From Alternaria dauci (taxonomy: Eukaryota; Ascomycota; Dothideomycetes; Pleosporales; Pleosporaceae): a stretch of 64,000 nt of DNA. Below the pieces are notes generated by a model that saw only the letters and a program-made list of their open reading frames with translations, did no database searches and had not been told where the DNA came from. Positions 21,933 through 31,653 of this stretch are shown here, piece after piece. Position numbers and translations under genes: made by a program. The stretch covers positions 6,572,001 to 6,636,000 of the forward strand of contig NC_091272.1 of the NCBI RefSeq assembly GCF_042100115.1. Reading direction: 5' to 3'. Every line of letters begins with the position of its first letter. The first letter of the stretch is position 1.

Positions 21933-22788
21933 CGTCGTGTTGAATGGATGACTGGATATAATTGGAAGGCCTGCTACAAAGGGTGAACGTACCCATATGA
22001 TATACACTCTCTACTCAAGGGCGCACACAACAACATCCGCTTTGGGACGTGTGCCGCTTACATGTTGCTGAAAGTAACCCGAAGTCACAATCCCGAAGAG
22101 ATGCACTTCTGGGCGGTTGCATCTCTCACGCCGCTCGCTGATTGCGTCCCGCCTCGTTCCGTGAGTAGAGCGCTCATGTCGGAGTTGGTTCGCCGATGCT
22201 AAAGGCGATGCCGTGGCCGTGCGCGATGCGGTAATACGAGAACAGAGACGTTTCCTTCGGGGCTGCTGGGGCGTGAGGTTTATCGCGCGACGGCGAGCGA
22301 CGCGGCATTGCGCGCACAGACACGTTACCAAGGTAAGTTGCCTAGGCATGGGGGATGTTGCTGAATACCAAAGCGCGGAGGAAGTTGCCAAGGATACCGA
22401 GGCACGTGGTGTCCATTACGGAGTAGTACGCGTCAACATGGCCTCGGATGGATGAAAAGGGAAAATGCGATGTGAACTCGTAGTTGTGGGAAGTTGGAGA
22501 GACGTTGCAGTATTAGTTGCACAACGACCAGTAACCTCGTCGGCGACGGGCGGGTAGTGACGTCAGCGCAGGTCAGAACCAGACGGCGGTGTAGTGTTCC
22601 CAAACTCGAGCACACGACGCGATGAATGCGATGAGAAACTATCATCAACACTGGAAGATTGCATTGGTGCTTTTTCTGCTTGTAAGAACTATCATACGTC
22701 TCGTCCCTGTATCTACACCGCATCTCCCTTGCTTTCACCCTCGGCTGTGGCTTCGCTTAGGACCACGAACCCCTGCAGCCCAGCCTCT
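21933..22788. other. Intergenic: PKS promoter and SnoaL-like gene 3' side
   Basis: About 860 bp upstream of the PKS start. Open frames are Arg-rich and show no family. It should hold the PKS promoter. No recognisable gene, and no cluster regulator, was found here. Confidence 0.45.
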
Positions 22789-23381
22789 CTAATGGAAAAC
22801 TTCCAAACGCTCAATCTTGGGGTTCCCCTCGGCGAGACTCATATTGTTAGTCGTCACCCACGCGATGAAATCTTGTTCACGGATCGTCCCGTTGAACGTC
22901 TCAGACTATGTGCAGTGTAAGCAAGTGAGGCAAACAGAAGAGCGGGGAGGGAACATCAGACTTTTGAGTTGCCGCGCAGCATAAGGTCTAGGCCAGGGCT
23001 ACGGATTGCATATACTTCAATGATGGTGTGGTTTTGCCTCAGATACGTGGTGTTGTATGCGCCTGCAATGGCTGCTGAGATCTCTGTGGGGGTGGTGTGT
23101 CAGCGTTCGTCGTGGGTATGGCCAGGGACAAACTGACCTGCATGTCCCTCGAACGTCATGCCATTCTCCAAGAACGAGCCGTTAGGCGTAAACGTGGCTG
23201 CAACATCGAGGCTTCCCTTGGGGTCATCCACAGCGCGGTATAACTCTTTGATGTTTTCCTTGATCCCATGGGCGACATCAATGCCTATTAGCCAGGATGC
23301 AGCGTCTGCATCCGCGACGACAGACGGGGTTAAGAAGGCTAGCGTCGTGAACGTCGCAGCTAGGATGGTCTTGGAGAACAT
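22789..23381 (-). CDS. Secreted SnoaL/NTF2-like protein of the PKS cluster
   Basis: A small protein of 160 residues in three exons: 23381-23138, 23083-22962 and 22905-22789. Introns of 54 and 56 bp restore frame. The N-terminus MFSKTILAATFTTLAFLTPSVVADA is a signal peptide with likely cleavage after Ala. The mature part (VDDPKGSLDVAATFTPNGSFLENGMTFEGHA, then IIEVYAIRSPGLDLMLRGN) has the alternating helix and strand pattern of the SnoaL/NTF2 fold. SnoaL-like proteins in polyketide clusters can act as cyclases, hydroxylases or isomerases, but many are uncharacterised. It lies between the PKS and the thioesterase on the same strand, which supports a cluster role. The donor of intron 2 (GTCTGA) is weak. 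Confidence 0.7.
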
Positions 23382-24135
23382 GATTGCACCAAAGCTTTCA
23401 TCTGTAAAAACAAACCGGATCTTTGTCTTCGTTTTATATCAGTTTCCATTACTCCTGATTCGTCACTAGGGAATAGACGTGAAAAAGACATGGTAGTCTC
23501 TGCGCACAAGGACGAGGCCTTGCAAGTGTTCCTGTGGAAATGTCCGGCCGCCGGAAGCAAAGTCGGGCCGAGGTGGTCCAAGCGCAAGCTGCTTCCTCTC
23601 GGCTTCCATCCTTGATGATCAATGAGCTTCGACTCCCACTGCAAGACATCGCTAGCATCATCTGCTGCTCAGCAACTGCGTGATTGTGCATTTCCGGGTG
23701 CATCAACTCCTACTGACATAAGCTTGATGAACGTATCACCCGCACACGACAAAGGGACGTCATCGATTCCTTCGCTCTCAATATACAAGACAGCTCCTCA
23801 ACAACAGCTGTCGCGACCTCAGTCATGGAACAAGAGCACCGACCTTGCGGCTTCGCAAGCTCTGCATCATACTCGCTTACCCCAGCTCGGCATTATGATG
23901 CTACAAATTGAGCCGCATGGGTAGGTGTATGGAAAAAAAGCGAATACGAACACGGTGCGAGCTACTGCCTCTCGGCTTTGTATGCCCTACCTGACGCGAA
24001 CTTCGGGCCTACTACTGGTACAAACTGCACGTAGACTATTCGGCATACTGCAACTAATGCAAATTCAATCTAACTCTGCCACTGGTAATGTGCGTTGTAC
24101 CCTATCTGCCACAACCCGCATCGGCGCCGACCACA
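23382..24135. other. Intergenic between SnoaL-like gene and thioesterase
   Basis: About 750 bp with no recognised gene. It should carry the promoter of the SnoaL-like gene and the 3' UTR of the thioesterase. The longest frames have no domain. Confidence 0.45.
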
Positions 24136-25128
24136 TCAAGATGCAAGACTAGTCACCCTCGAACGCAACCCACTCCCGTTCCGGACCCCCATATGCCCTC
24201 GCTGCGGGCGCTTCCTTTCGCGCACGAACCAAAGCTGGGTTCCATTATTGATCTCGAATCCCACTTTCCGGTCTTCCGCCATCTTGTGCAACGTCGCTAG
24301 CACGCTGGGCTGGATAACGAGCTCGGACACATCGGGGGGCAGACTGCCGTACATGTCTCGTACAAGGTCCGGAAGAGAAAGGCTGCCTTTGTTGCCGACG
24401 CGAGCCTTGTTACCTTCCAAAGTGATCCAGATTTGACGCTCACGGGCCTCTTTCTGACGAACGCATTCTTTTATCTTACGTGGAAGGTCGATAATGACGC
24501 ATCCGTGGCCTGGGTAGCCGATTCCACACTGCAAAGCCGCCATATCAGCCAGGCTCTGCGTGAAGAGCCCCAAGTCCTCGAACACGCTTTGACCCTGCCC
24601 TAGGACGTTGTCTCCCGTGAACAGGGCGTTCTCTTCCTCGAAAAAGAAGCACATGTGGTCATGAGCATGACCGGGCGTGAAGACGGCCCGAACCGTTGCG
24701 CCGTCGACCTTAAAGATCTGACCATGCTGGATCGGATGTTGGCTACAGTCCGGGTCGTTCTTATAGATCCGGCCAGCGTAGTCGGGCCTTCGGGAGATGA
24801 GATCGAGAACGCCTCCAGTGTGGTCGCTGTGCCAATGCGTGAGAAGGACGTGAGATATCTCCACGTCCAAGTCTTCTAGCACGCCGATGAGACTGTCGAT
24901 CCACTGGCGAGAACCTTGTCCGATGTCTACGAGCAAGCGCTGCTTTCCGGTGCCCACGAGGTACGTGTTCGTTCCTTGGAGACGCATCAAGCCAGCATTG
25001 CCGCCCATGATCCGGATCACGCGCGGTGTCAGCTGCTCGACGTCGGGCAGAGCATCAAGACGGCCTTGTTGAGCCTCAAGATAATCACCCCATACGCCTT
25101 CGTTGAGTTTGGCGAGTGCAGAGGGCAT
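24136..25128 (-). CDS. Metallo-beta-lactamase-fold thioesterase (ACTE type) of the PKS cluster
   Basis: A stand-alone hydrolase that releases the polyketide from the ACP of PKSs lacking their own thioesterase, as ACTE, MdpF, GedB and AptB do for atrochrysone-type synthases. It is a single exon of 330 residues. The zinc-binding motif HxHxDH is intact as THWHSDHTGG (His98, His100, Asp102, His103). Further metal-ligand regions are FTPGHAHDHMCFF and LFTGDNVLGQG. The N-terminus (GVWGDYLEAQQ, then VIRIMGGNAG and LQGTNTYLVG) matches the family. Its pairing with a thioesterase-less PKS is the main reason for placing the cluster in the atrochrysone/emodin class. It is divergent from the GST relic with only about 120 bp between them. 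Confidence 0.92.
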   Translation of the reverse strand: MPSALAKLNEGVWGDYLEAQQGRLDALPDVEQLTPRVIRIMGGNAGLMRLQGTNTYLVGTGKQRLLVDIGQGSRQWIDSLIGVLEDLDVEISHVLLTHWHSDHTGGVLDLISRRPDYAGRIYKNDPDCSQHPIQHGQIFKVDGATVRAVFTPGHAHDHMCFFFEEENALFTGDNVLGQGQSVFEDLGLFTQSLADMAALQCGIGYPGHGCVIIDLPRKIKECVRQKEARERQIWITLEGNKARVGNKGSLSLPDLVRDMYGSLPPDVSELVIQPSVLATLHKMAEDRKVGFEINNGTQLWFVRERKRPQRGHMGVRNGSGLRSRVTSLAS

Positions 25129-25247
25129 GTTGAAGTGTAATGTTGAGAGAATGATTCAATTGGAAGCAGGTGAAGTGAGAGATCGAAAGAGCACCATGCG
25201 GCTCAACCCGTTTTTGAGTAGAAGTCGGCTGACAGGAAGGTTTTGGC
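25129..25247. promoter_or_regulatory. Very short divergent spacer, thioesterase / GST relic
   Basis: Only 119 bp separate the thioesterase ATG from the first ATG of the GST remnant. Because the GST has lost its N-terminal fold, this spacer probably marks a deletion point next to the thioesterase promoter. Confidence 0.45.
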
Positions 25248-25813
25248 ATGGCTGACAGCTGGTACTTACAGTCCGGAACCATTGTCGAATACATCGAAGA
25301 CCTCTACGACCATGACGCCAAGCTGAAGTACACCACCTTTCCCGAAAAATACCATCAAAAGAACTGGAAAGACTACCAGATCGCGGGCCATGATCTTTTC
25401 CTCGGCCAAAAGGCGTACTTCACAATGGTAAGCGCCACCAGCCATTTGATCGTGGAAACACCAGGTTAATTGCAACATAATTCCACAACGATCAAGACCT
25501 TTCCTCCGTTCACGAACACTACGGAAACATGACACGCTGGGTCCTTGGCGTCATAGAGAGACAGTTGACCAAGACCGGCAAGCCATACCTCGTAGGAGAC
25601 AAGTGCACTTACGCCGATCTCATGTACATACCGTTTCACCTGGTCCTGGCCGACAAGTTGATGCGCAACGTCAGCGAGAATTTCGAGAAAGAGTGGAAGG
25701 AGAAGTTTCCTCGTTGCTATGAATGGAATGCGCGGTTGATGCAGCGCGATAGCCTCAAGGAGGCTTTGGTGGAAAAGTACCGTGCTATGGACAACGCGGG
25801 CTGGCCTAGATAG
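25248..25813 (+). pseudogene. Glutathione S-transferase relic, N-terminal fold missing
   Basis: A GST of the fungal Ure2p-like type, the class that occurs as GedE and TpcF in geodin and trypacidin clusters. What remains begins at SGTIVEYIEDLYD, the end of the thioredoxin-like domain. It continues through the helical C-terminal domain (HEHYGNMTRWVLGVIERQL, GDKCTYADLMYIPFH). About 60 N-terminal residues with the glutathione-binding site are absent. There is no room for them, since the thioesterase starts 120 bp away. The two coding parts are split by an apparent intron with donor GTAAGC at 25428. The frame-correct acceptor before 25481 reads ATAA instead of ATAG, and no other AG restores frame. 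Both defects point to a non-functional remnant. Confidence 0.65.
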
Positions 25814-25855
25814 TTGTTTTGGGCAAGAAATAGTATTACCAGCACGTTTATTGTT

Positions 25856-26105
25856 TGAATAGCTAGGTAGATAGAAAGCCTTATTATCTCTTACCTAGTA
25901 ATAACTAGAATATCTTAGTGATTAATTCTCTATACTTTAATAACTAAAGCTATTTTCTAAAGAAGGTATTTATTCTGAAATAGCTCTTAGTAAACTCTTT
26001 AAAATAGTATCTATAATATTGGATAACAAATAGAAGAAGATTATTTTTAAGTATACTAAAGTAGAATATATATTAGTATTAGTTACTCTAGGCGCTCTCT
26101 GTCAG
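25856..26105. repeat. AT-rich RIP-like relic
   Basis: About 250 bp rich in TAG, CTA and TTA, with hardly any CpA or TpG, bordered by normal-composition DNA. It resembles the large block at the right end of the window. It is probably a mutated repeat fragment inside the metabolite cluster. The following 26106-26509 has normal composition and no recognised gene. Confidence 0.6.
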
Positions 26106-26509
26106 AACGCAGCCCTGCACCACTACGCTATGCAACCCAAAAGGTACGTATGAACAGTGAACTACTGATCATGGTGCAGGATAGTATATATCGTCAGCTC
26201 GGCCTGACACTCTCCCTTTAGCTTCTCTACCTACGCAGTGCTACTGTAGTCTTCCTTACCTACCCTACTAGATGCATCTGCTATCTACGCTGTTTTCTTC
26301 CCAACATAGACCCGCTTAGTGTCACAGCTAGCATTAAAGTACAAACGTGAAGTGAAAGTAGATTGGAAATTCATTGTCTTTTATTAGACAGGTTCTAACG
26401 TCTTCGCCTTCTATAGGTATGATTGGATGGAGCGGCGGCAGGAAATGACGTCCCACGATGCCGTATGGCAATGTTGTTACGGCCGCCAAATAGAATACTT
26501 CCATCACAT

Positions 26510-27559
26510 CTAAACGGTGATACCCGTTCTCGCAGGACGATCCATCCCACCCATAAGAATGCTGTTCATAGCCTGTTTCTCATGAGAGTCCGCAAACGTC
26601 TTGTACTTGTTATCGTGCCACTCCTTCGCTGAAATAGGCTTGCCCTCCGGATCCTTATACTCGATATCGTTCTCCGGGCGCAGAAAGTACGCAATCGAGT
26701 AGCGATTCTGCGTCGCCGTCTCGGGAGTCGGAACGACACGATGCATGCAAGACGCCAGCCTCTTATCGGCCAAGAAGCGCAGCGAATCGCCCACATTGAT
26801 GATGGCGTGTCCTGGGCGGGGCGCTACCCACTCCCATTCTTGCGTCTCGGGGCTCACAAGCTGAAGTCCCCACTGTTTGCTAAACAGGAGGGTGAGAGAG
26901 CCAATGTCTGTGTGTTGGTTGTGGCCAACGCAGGTAGAGGACAGGTTCTTGGGGTAACGGAGAAGGACGAGAGTCGTGTTTGAGTCGGCTTCGTCGCGGT
27001 GGTGTTGCTCAAGACGGTTGGCGGGGTCGGCACCGAGGGCATTCGATAAAGAGTGCATTATGGTCATGGTGACCAGGTGTGATTTTGAGATGAAGTCATC
27101 GAAAAGGCGCGGGTGCTTCTTCACGGTGGACGGTAGGACCGGGGACTTTGCGCCCATCTCGTCGCGTGCGACCTTGAGAGTCTCGTAGTTATCCCTTGTA
27201 TAGGCTTTTACTCCGGCAAATACACCAGCAGGCTTGTATCTGGATAATCGGTTAGCACACGATTCGGGCTTTGCAAGACTGACTTACCCATGCTTGTGAG
27301 TTCCACGATCATCCTGCATTTTTGTGTCGAGCGGCTGATCGAAGAATTCTTCCATGACCTTGTACATACTATCCTCATCTTCGAGGAGGCCACGGCTACT
27401 CTGGCCCTGAAGGTCGACGTAGAAAAAGCCGGCCGTTGTACAAGCGGATATCAACTTGGCAACTTCGTGCTCCTCGTGGGCGAGCAGTTTGGCAAAGTCG
27501 ATTGTTTCAAGATAAGCAACCTTGAGATTGCTCTGCTCTTGAGCAATAGATTGAGACAT
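26510..27559 (-). CDS. 2-Oxoglutarate/Fe(II)-dependent oxygenase (isopenicillin N synthase-like)
   Basis: A non-heme iron oxygenase that probably hydroxylates, desaturates or rearranges the cluster product. Predicted at 333 residues in two exons, 27559-27288 and 27239-26510. The 48-bp intron has donor GTAAGT and acceptor ATCCAG. The N-terminal DIOX_N-type part includes LISACTTAGFFYVDLQG. The iron triad is complete: His200 and Asp202 in GHNQHTDIGSLTLLF, and His257 in SCMHRVV. The 2-oxoglutarate-binding R-x-S is Arg270/Ser272 in NRYSIAYF. No truncation was seen, so this tailoring enzyme looks intact. Its place between the thioesterase and the MFS gene suggests cluster membership. The substrate is not readable from sequence. 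Confidence 0.92.
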
Positions 27560-27742
27560 GGTGAGCAGAATATATTGTGGGTGTGGTTGAGAGGCGTCTG
27601 AACAGTTGGAGAACTGCAGTCCGTGATTTGAAGCAGTGATGAAGTGCTTGTCTGGCGAGAGCTTTTAGCGAGGGGCTGGGACTTAATTTATACCTGATCA
27701 AAGAATTCTCTGCTTTCTATTCCCCTGAAGACCGTTACGTTT

Positions 27743-28072
27743 CTATGACAGCATGCTGGCCGAAATCATATCTGTCTCCGCACTCATCGAGATCTCAGCC
27801 GTGGAGTCAGCATACTCTTGTCGGGCACTTTCCTGTCTCGTAAGAAGCGGGATCCAAGGTACGACATATTCAGTGGCACGTAAGACCACCACAGGTCTAC
27901 CGGACTCGGCGATGGCCGAACAAGAGCAGGCCTCGTCAGCCTTTTGATCAGGCGTGCCAATGATATAACGTCGGGTCATTGCAATACGGGACAAGACGGG
28001 ATCCTTACGGAATGCAGAGGCAGTAGTGAACTCCGTACCGATCTCTGGTTGCGGAGTCGGTAGCTGGTCCAT
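27743..28072 (-). CDS. Possible small uncharacterised protein, 109 aa
   Basis: A single ATG-initiated frame of 109 residues, 184 bp upstream of the oxygenase on the same strand. The composition is mixed and protein-like (MDQLPTPQPEIGTEFTT, RRYIIGTPDQKADEA, RPVVVLRATEYVVPW). It contains two Cys (CSC) and a Ser/Thr/Glu-rich tail. I do not recognise a family, and there is no signal peptide or membrane segment. It could be a small cluster gene, the tail of a lost gene, or chance open frame. Confidence 0.3.
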   Translation of the reverse strand: MDQLPTPQPEIGTEFTTASAFRKDPVLSRIAMTRRYIIGTPDQKADEACSCSAIAESGRPVVVLRATEYVVPWIPLLTRQESARQEYADSTAEISMSAETDMISASMLS

Positions 28073-28873
28073 AAATTCTGTGCGAGCTGTCGTGATATTT
28101 GATGCAGTGGTGAAGATCTCGGCTCGCTTCGAGCTGTAGACGTGCTTCAGGTCAACTGGATACGAGCGAGGGATGCCTTACGTAAGTTGCCTTTATATGG
28201 CATATGGTCTGCGGCAACTTCGTACATCCAACCGGAGAAACTCAACGTCCTGATTAACCGCCACTTAGGCCCATAAGAGAATCTACCCGTATCGCTAGCA
28301 TTAAAGTAGCATTGACTTAATAGCGTAACCTGTACTTTCAGCTCTGCTTATCCCCTTAGATGTAGCAACACTATTGTACAAAACGGGGACTAACTCCGAT
28401 CTAACCGGCAGAACCTCGGTTGAAGTCTAGGACGAACAGCAGCTGTGTTGTAGGAATCAGGCAAGGGGAAGGTGTGGATAGGAGTTCCTGGACGATAATT
28501 GGGGCACATGGGGAAGCACATCGGGCTGTGCCGCGCCGCAGTCCTCGGCACGCCATTCCCGTGCCGCACTCCTCGGCACGCCATCCCGTGCCCACCAACC
28601 GTTTGGACGACGATCAAGGCGGTATGACGCAGTCAGCGGCCTCTTTCATTGTTGGTTTACTGATTGCGTCGCTCACCAGACAGCGCCTGCAGTATAGGGA
28701 AATACGCTTATTCCCGTGCTACGCGATGGCGTTGCTCTTACCCATCTTTGATGGAGCTGCAGTGGCGCAATTCCCAGCGTTCATAACGCGCAACCCGGAA
28801 CTTGACCACACCCTCCACCGGTCTGCCTCTTTCCTTTGCCGTCAACCGAACAACGTCTGCCGCCTGCTGCATC
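28073..28873. other. Intergenic upstream of cluster MFS gene
   Basis: About 800 bp with no recognised gene. It contains an imperfect tandem duplication near 28536-28589, listed separately, and the promoter of the MFS gene. Confidence 0.45.
28536..28589. repeat. Two tandem copies of a 27-bp GC-rich unit
   Basis: GCCGCAGTCCTCGGCACGCC (28536 on) is followed directly by GCCGCACTCCTCGGCACGCC (28563 on), each ending in CATTCCCGT or CATCCCGT. Each copy contains short inverted pieces around GGCACG. It lies about 300 bp upstream of the cluster MFS start. Confidence 0.75.
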
Positions 28874-30476
28874 ATGCAAATGCAAATCCAACTGGACCTG
28901 GAACGAGCATCCGGCACTACCAACGGCGACCGAGTCGACTTCGACGGTCCGGACGATATATATAATCCGCAGAATTGGTCTTTTGCAAAGAAGTCACTGA
29001 ACACGTTTCTGTACGGACTCACGACGCTCGGCTCGACATGGGCGAGTGCGGCATACTCGCCGGCCAACGAGATTGTTGCGCACGACTTTCAAGTCTCCAA
29101 CGAAATTGCCGTACTAGGAACTAGCGTCCTGCTGCTTGGGTAGGTCAATTGACGTTTCGAACGTCGTCCCGCGCTCACGATCGTGGTAGTTTCGGCTTCG
29201 GGCCTCTGGTATGGGCCCCTCTTTCTGAAGTCTACGGCAGGAAATGGCCGACAGTCGCACCCTGCTTCATATCCGCTCTCTTCTCATTTGCGACCGGCGC
29301 CTCCAAAGATATCCAATCCATTATCATCACCCGCTTCTTTTGCGGCTTCTTCGGCGCTGCACCAATCACCTGCACAGGTGGCGTCTTCGCAGACATTTGG
29401 GACTCTTCGCAGCGAGGAAATGCCATCGTGGGGTACGCATTGGCTGTCGCCGCTGGCCCTGTAAGCGATGACCTTCTTATGTGATGAGAACAGACTGACT
29501 GGTTGGCTAGGTACTTGCGCCGATCGTCGGGGGCGCCATTGTGGTTCGCGGCGTGTCGTGGAGGTGGACCGAATACGTGAGTGTTTCTGTTACCGAGGAC
29601 GGCATCATCACTAACGTTCCCAAGATCACCGGCATCATCCAGCTACTCACCGTCATCCTCGACGTGGCATTCGTCGATGAATCGTACGCCCCTCGCTTGC
29701 TCGTATCAAAAGCCCGGCGTCTGCGCTTCGAGACTGGGGACTGGGGACTCCATGCAGAGTATGAGGAGCTGAATATTACCTTCTCTGGACTTTTGCACAA
29801 GTTTGGTGTTCGTCCGTGGCAGATGCTGTTCACGCCGATCTGCGGTCTCATCGCATTATACGCCTCCTTCATCTATGGCGTCTTCTACGCCTCTCTCGCA
29901 TCATTTCCGATCATCTTTCAACAAGATCGCGGCTGGAACCCACTAGTCGGATCCTTGCCGTTCCTTGCTCTCTTGCTCGGCATTCTGTTAGGGTCTGCAC
30001 TCAATGTGTTGAATCAGGTTGTGTTTTACAACCGACGTCTGGCTTCCCAAGGTGACCACAAAGCCATTCCAGAGGCACGTCTGCCACCTATGATGGTCGG
30101 GTCGTTCGTCTTTGCAGGCGGCTTGTTTTTAATCGGCTGGACATCGCACCCACATTTCCATTGGATGATCCCTTGTACGGGCGCATTCTTTGTTGGCTTT
30201 GGCTACTACACGATATTTCAATCCGCGCTCAACTATCTCGTCGATACATTCCAGCGCTGGGGAGCGTCTGCCATCGCGGCCAATACTTTTCTTCGGAGTA
30301 TTCTGGCGTCCTGCTTCCCAGCCGTTGTCATTCCACTGTATGGGAATTTGGGCACTGGACCGGCAAGCAGTTGTTTCGCGGGCTTTGCAGTCTTGATGAT
30401 TCCCATCCCCTTTCTGTTTTACCAGTATGGAGCATGGCTGCGGACCAGAGGTCGATGGAGCTCGAATATTGGATGA
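28874..30476 (+). CDS. MFS transporter (DHA1), putative exporter of the PKS cluster
   Basis: A major facilitator drug:H+ antiporter-type carrier, predicted at 484 residues in four exons: 28874-29139, 29190-29460, 29511-29576 and 29625-30476. The 48-50 bp introns all join in phase. The N-terminus has DIYNPQNWSFAKK, the usual entry motif. The loop after span 2 reads WAPLSEVYGRKW, and FFCGFFGAAPITCTGG and the WRWTEY segment follow. The second half includes GYYTIFQSALNYLVDTF and ends in a basic tail. This pattern is that of fungal polyamine/multidrug exporters (FLU1/TPO-like). Its position at the cluster border suggests export or self-protection. Initiation could also be at the second ATG, 28880. 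Confidence 0.9.
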
Positions 30477-31653
30477 TGATGATTATATTCTGAATCTAGC
30501 TAGACGGATATGTGATGAAGAAAGATTCATATGGAAGTAATCGATTCAGATCCATTGCTGGCTTATCTAAAATTGACTCAAAATACCATTCGGCGAAGGA
30601 AGCAGCGCTCTCATTCCCGTGGGTTCGTGCGTTCGTGCCCGTATTATGGTGGTGTAATTTATCGTTCCGCTCGGCTACATTTACGCTCAACTATACGCTC
30701 AACTCAACGCTCAACTCTAGGCTTAATCCAACGCTCAAAGGACTTGGATGGGTGCTTTTCGTTGATGGGAACCAGAACCAGTAACCAGAGAAGTCCTATG
30801 AAGATGCATGGTCTAGGTTCGTGCAAATTCAACGGAGGTCGTGAGAGGAAGCCTGGATGTCAAGGAATCAATGATATCTGCATACGTTGCTGCAGCGAGA
30901 GTCTGATAAAAGCGTTCGTATTGGTCTACGGAGATGAAGCTGGTTGTGGAGGAGGCATGTGGACAGAGCAACGAATCGATAGCAACCCGGCAATTCATAT
31001 TTGGTTAGGGAAATGAATATATAATTCCTATAGAAAAGACATCGATCGAGGGGTCTTTGATAGCCGTTATTGAGTGTTACTGCGACTAATAGAGGCGAAC
31101 AGGTGTACGCCGTCTCTAAGGCCTAGGGGGTAATTACTTAGTTATAATGAAGTGTAACTAACTTTTCAAAAGTACTTATTACTTGCTGATTCCGGAGCCA
31201 GTCTCTTCTGGGATAGCCTGTTGAGATACCCTCGGAGGTAAATAACTTTGAACCCTATCGTGCTTGATATGGCGGCGCGATTGTACGGCGATTTGATGAT
31301 GTCTTTGCGCTAAGAGATACTGGTTCAAGGATATACTGTAAACTATGAGAGAGCTAGACCGCTTCTAACGGGCACCGTTGCCCAACACGGCAAAAGTGCC
31401 CTCGAATGAAGCTGTACGGTAGCAGTGTAGGTTTACCTCGAGATTAGTAAATACAGCGTGCAAACATGCACGAGAATACCATAGTTGACCATGTTGGTGT
31501 GGTGTTGGTGGATGAGGAGGAGCGTGTGTTGGAGTACGGATGAGATGACTAAGAGCACAGGACGGCCTCGGCTGCAGATCCAAACTTTTGGTGACATCAA
31601 CATTGCGCCGCGTCTCCCCAGCACGAACACCAACCCAAACGTCAATTGCCGTG
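30477..31653. other. Intergenic, cluster border to COQ3
   Basis: About 1.2 kb with no recognised gene. It carries a short CGCTCAACT repeat at 30682-30740 and somewhat AT-rich DNA around 31000-31200. The right edge should hold the COQ3 promoter. I take this as the right border of the cluster. Confidence 0.45.
30682..30740. repeat. Short degenerate tandem repeat, ACGCTCAACT core
   Basis: At least four spaced copies of (A)ACGCTCAA occur within 60 bp, with diverged linkers. It lies just downstream of the MFS gene and has no coding sense. Confidence 0.6.

Noticed and set aside
22011..22391. 126-codon Arg-rich minus-strand frame between PKS and SnoaL-like gene
   Set aside because: No domain, biased toward Arg/Ser/Thr, and no splice partner. 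I considered a small cluster regulator, but no zinc cluster or bZIP pattern is present.
26106..26420. Possible tRNA-like or mobile-element remnant
   Set aside because: I looked for an A box and B box pair, a cloverleaf or terminal repeats and found none. It is only normal-composition spacer after an AT relic.
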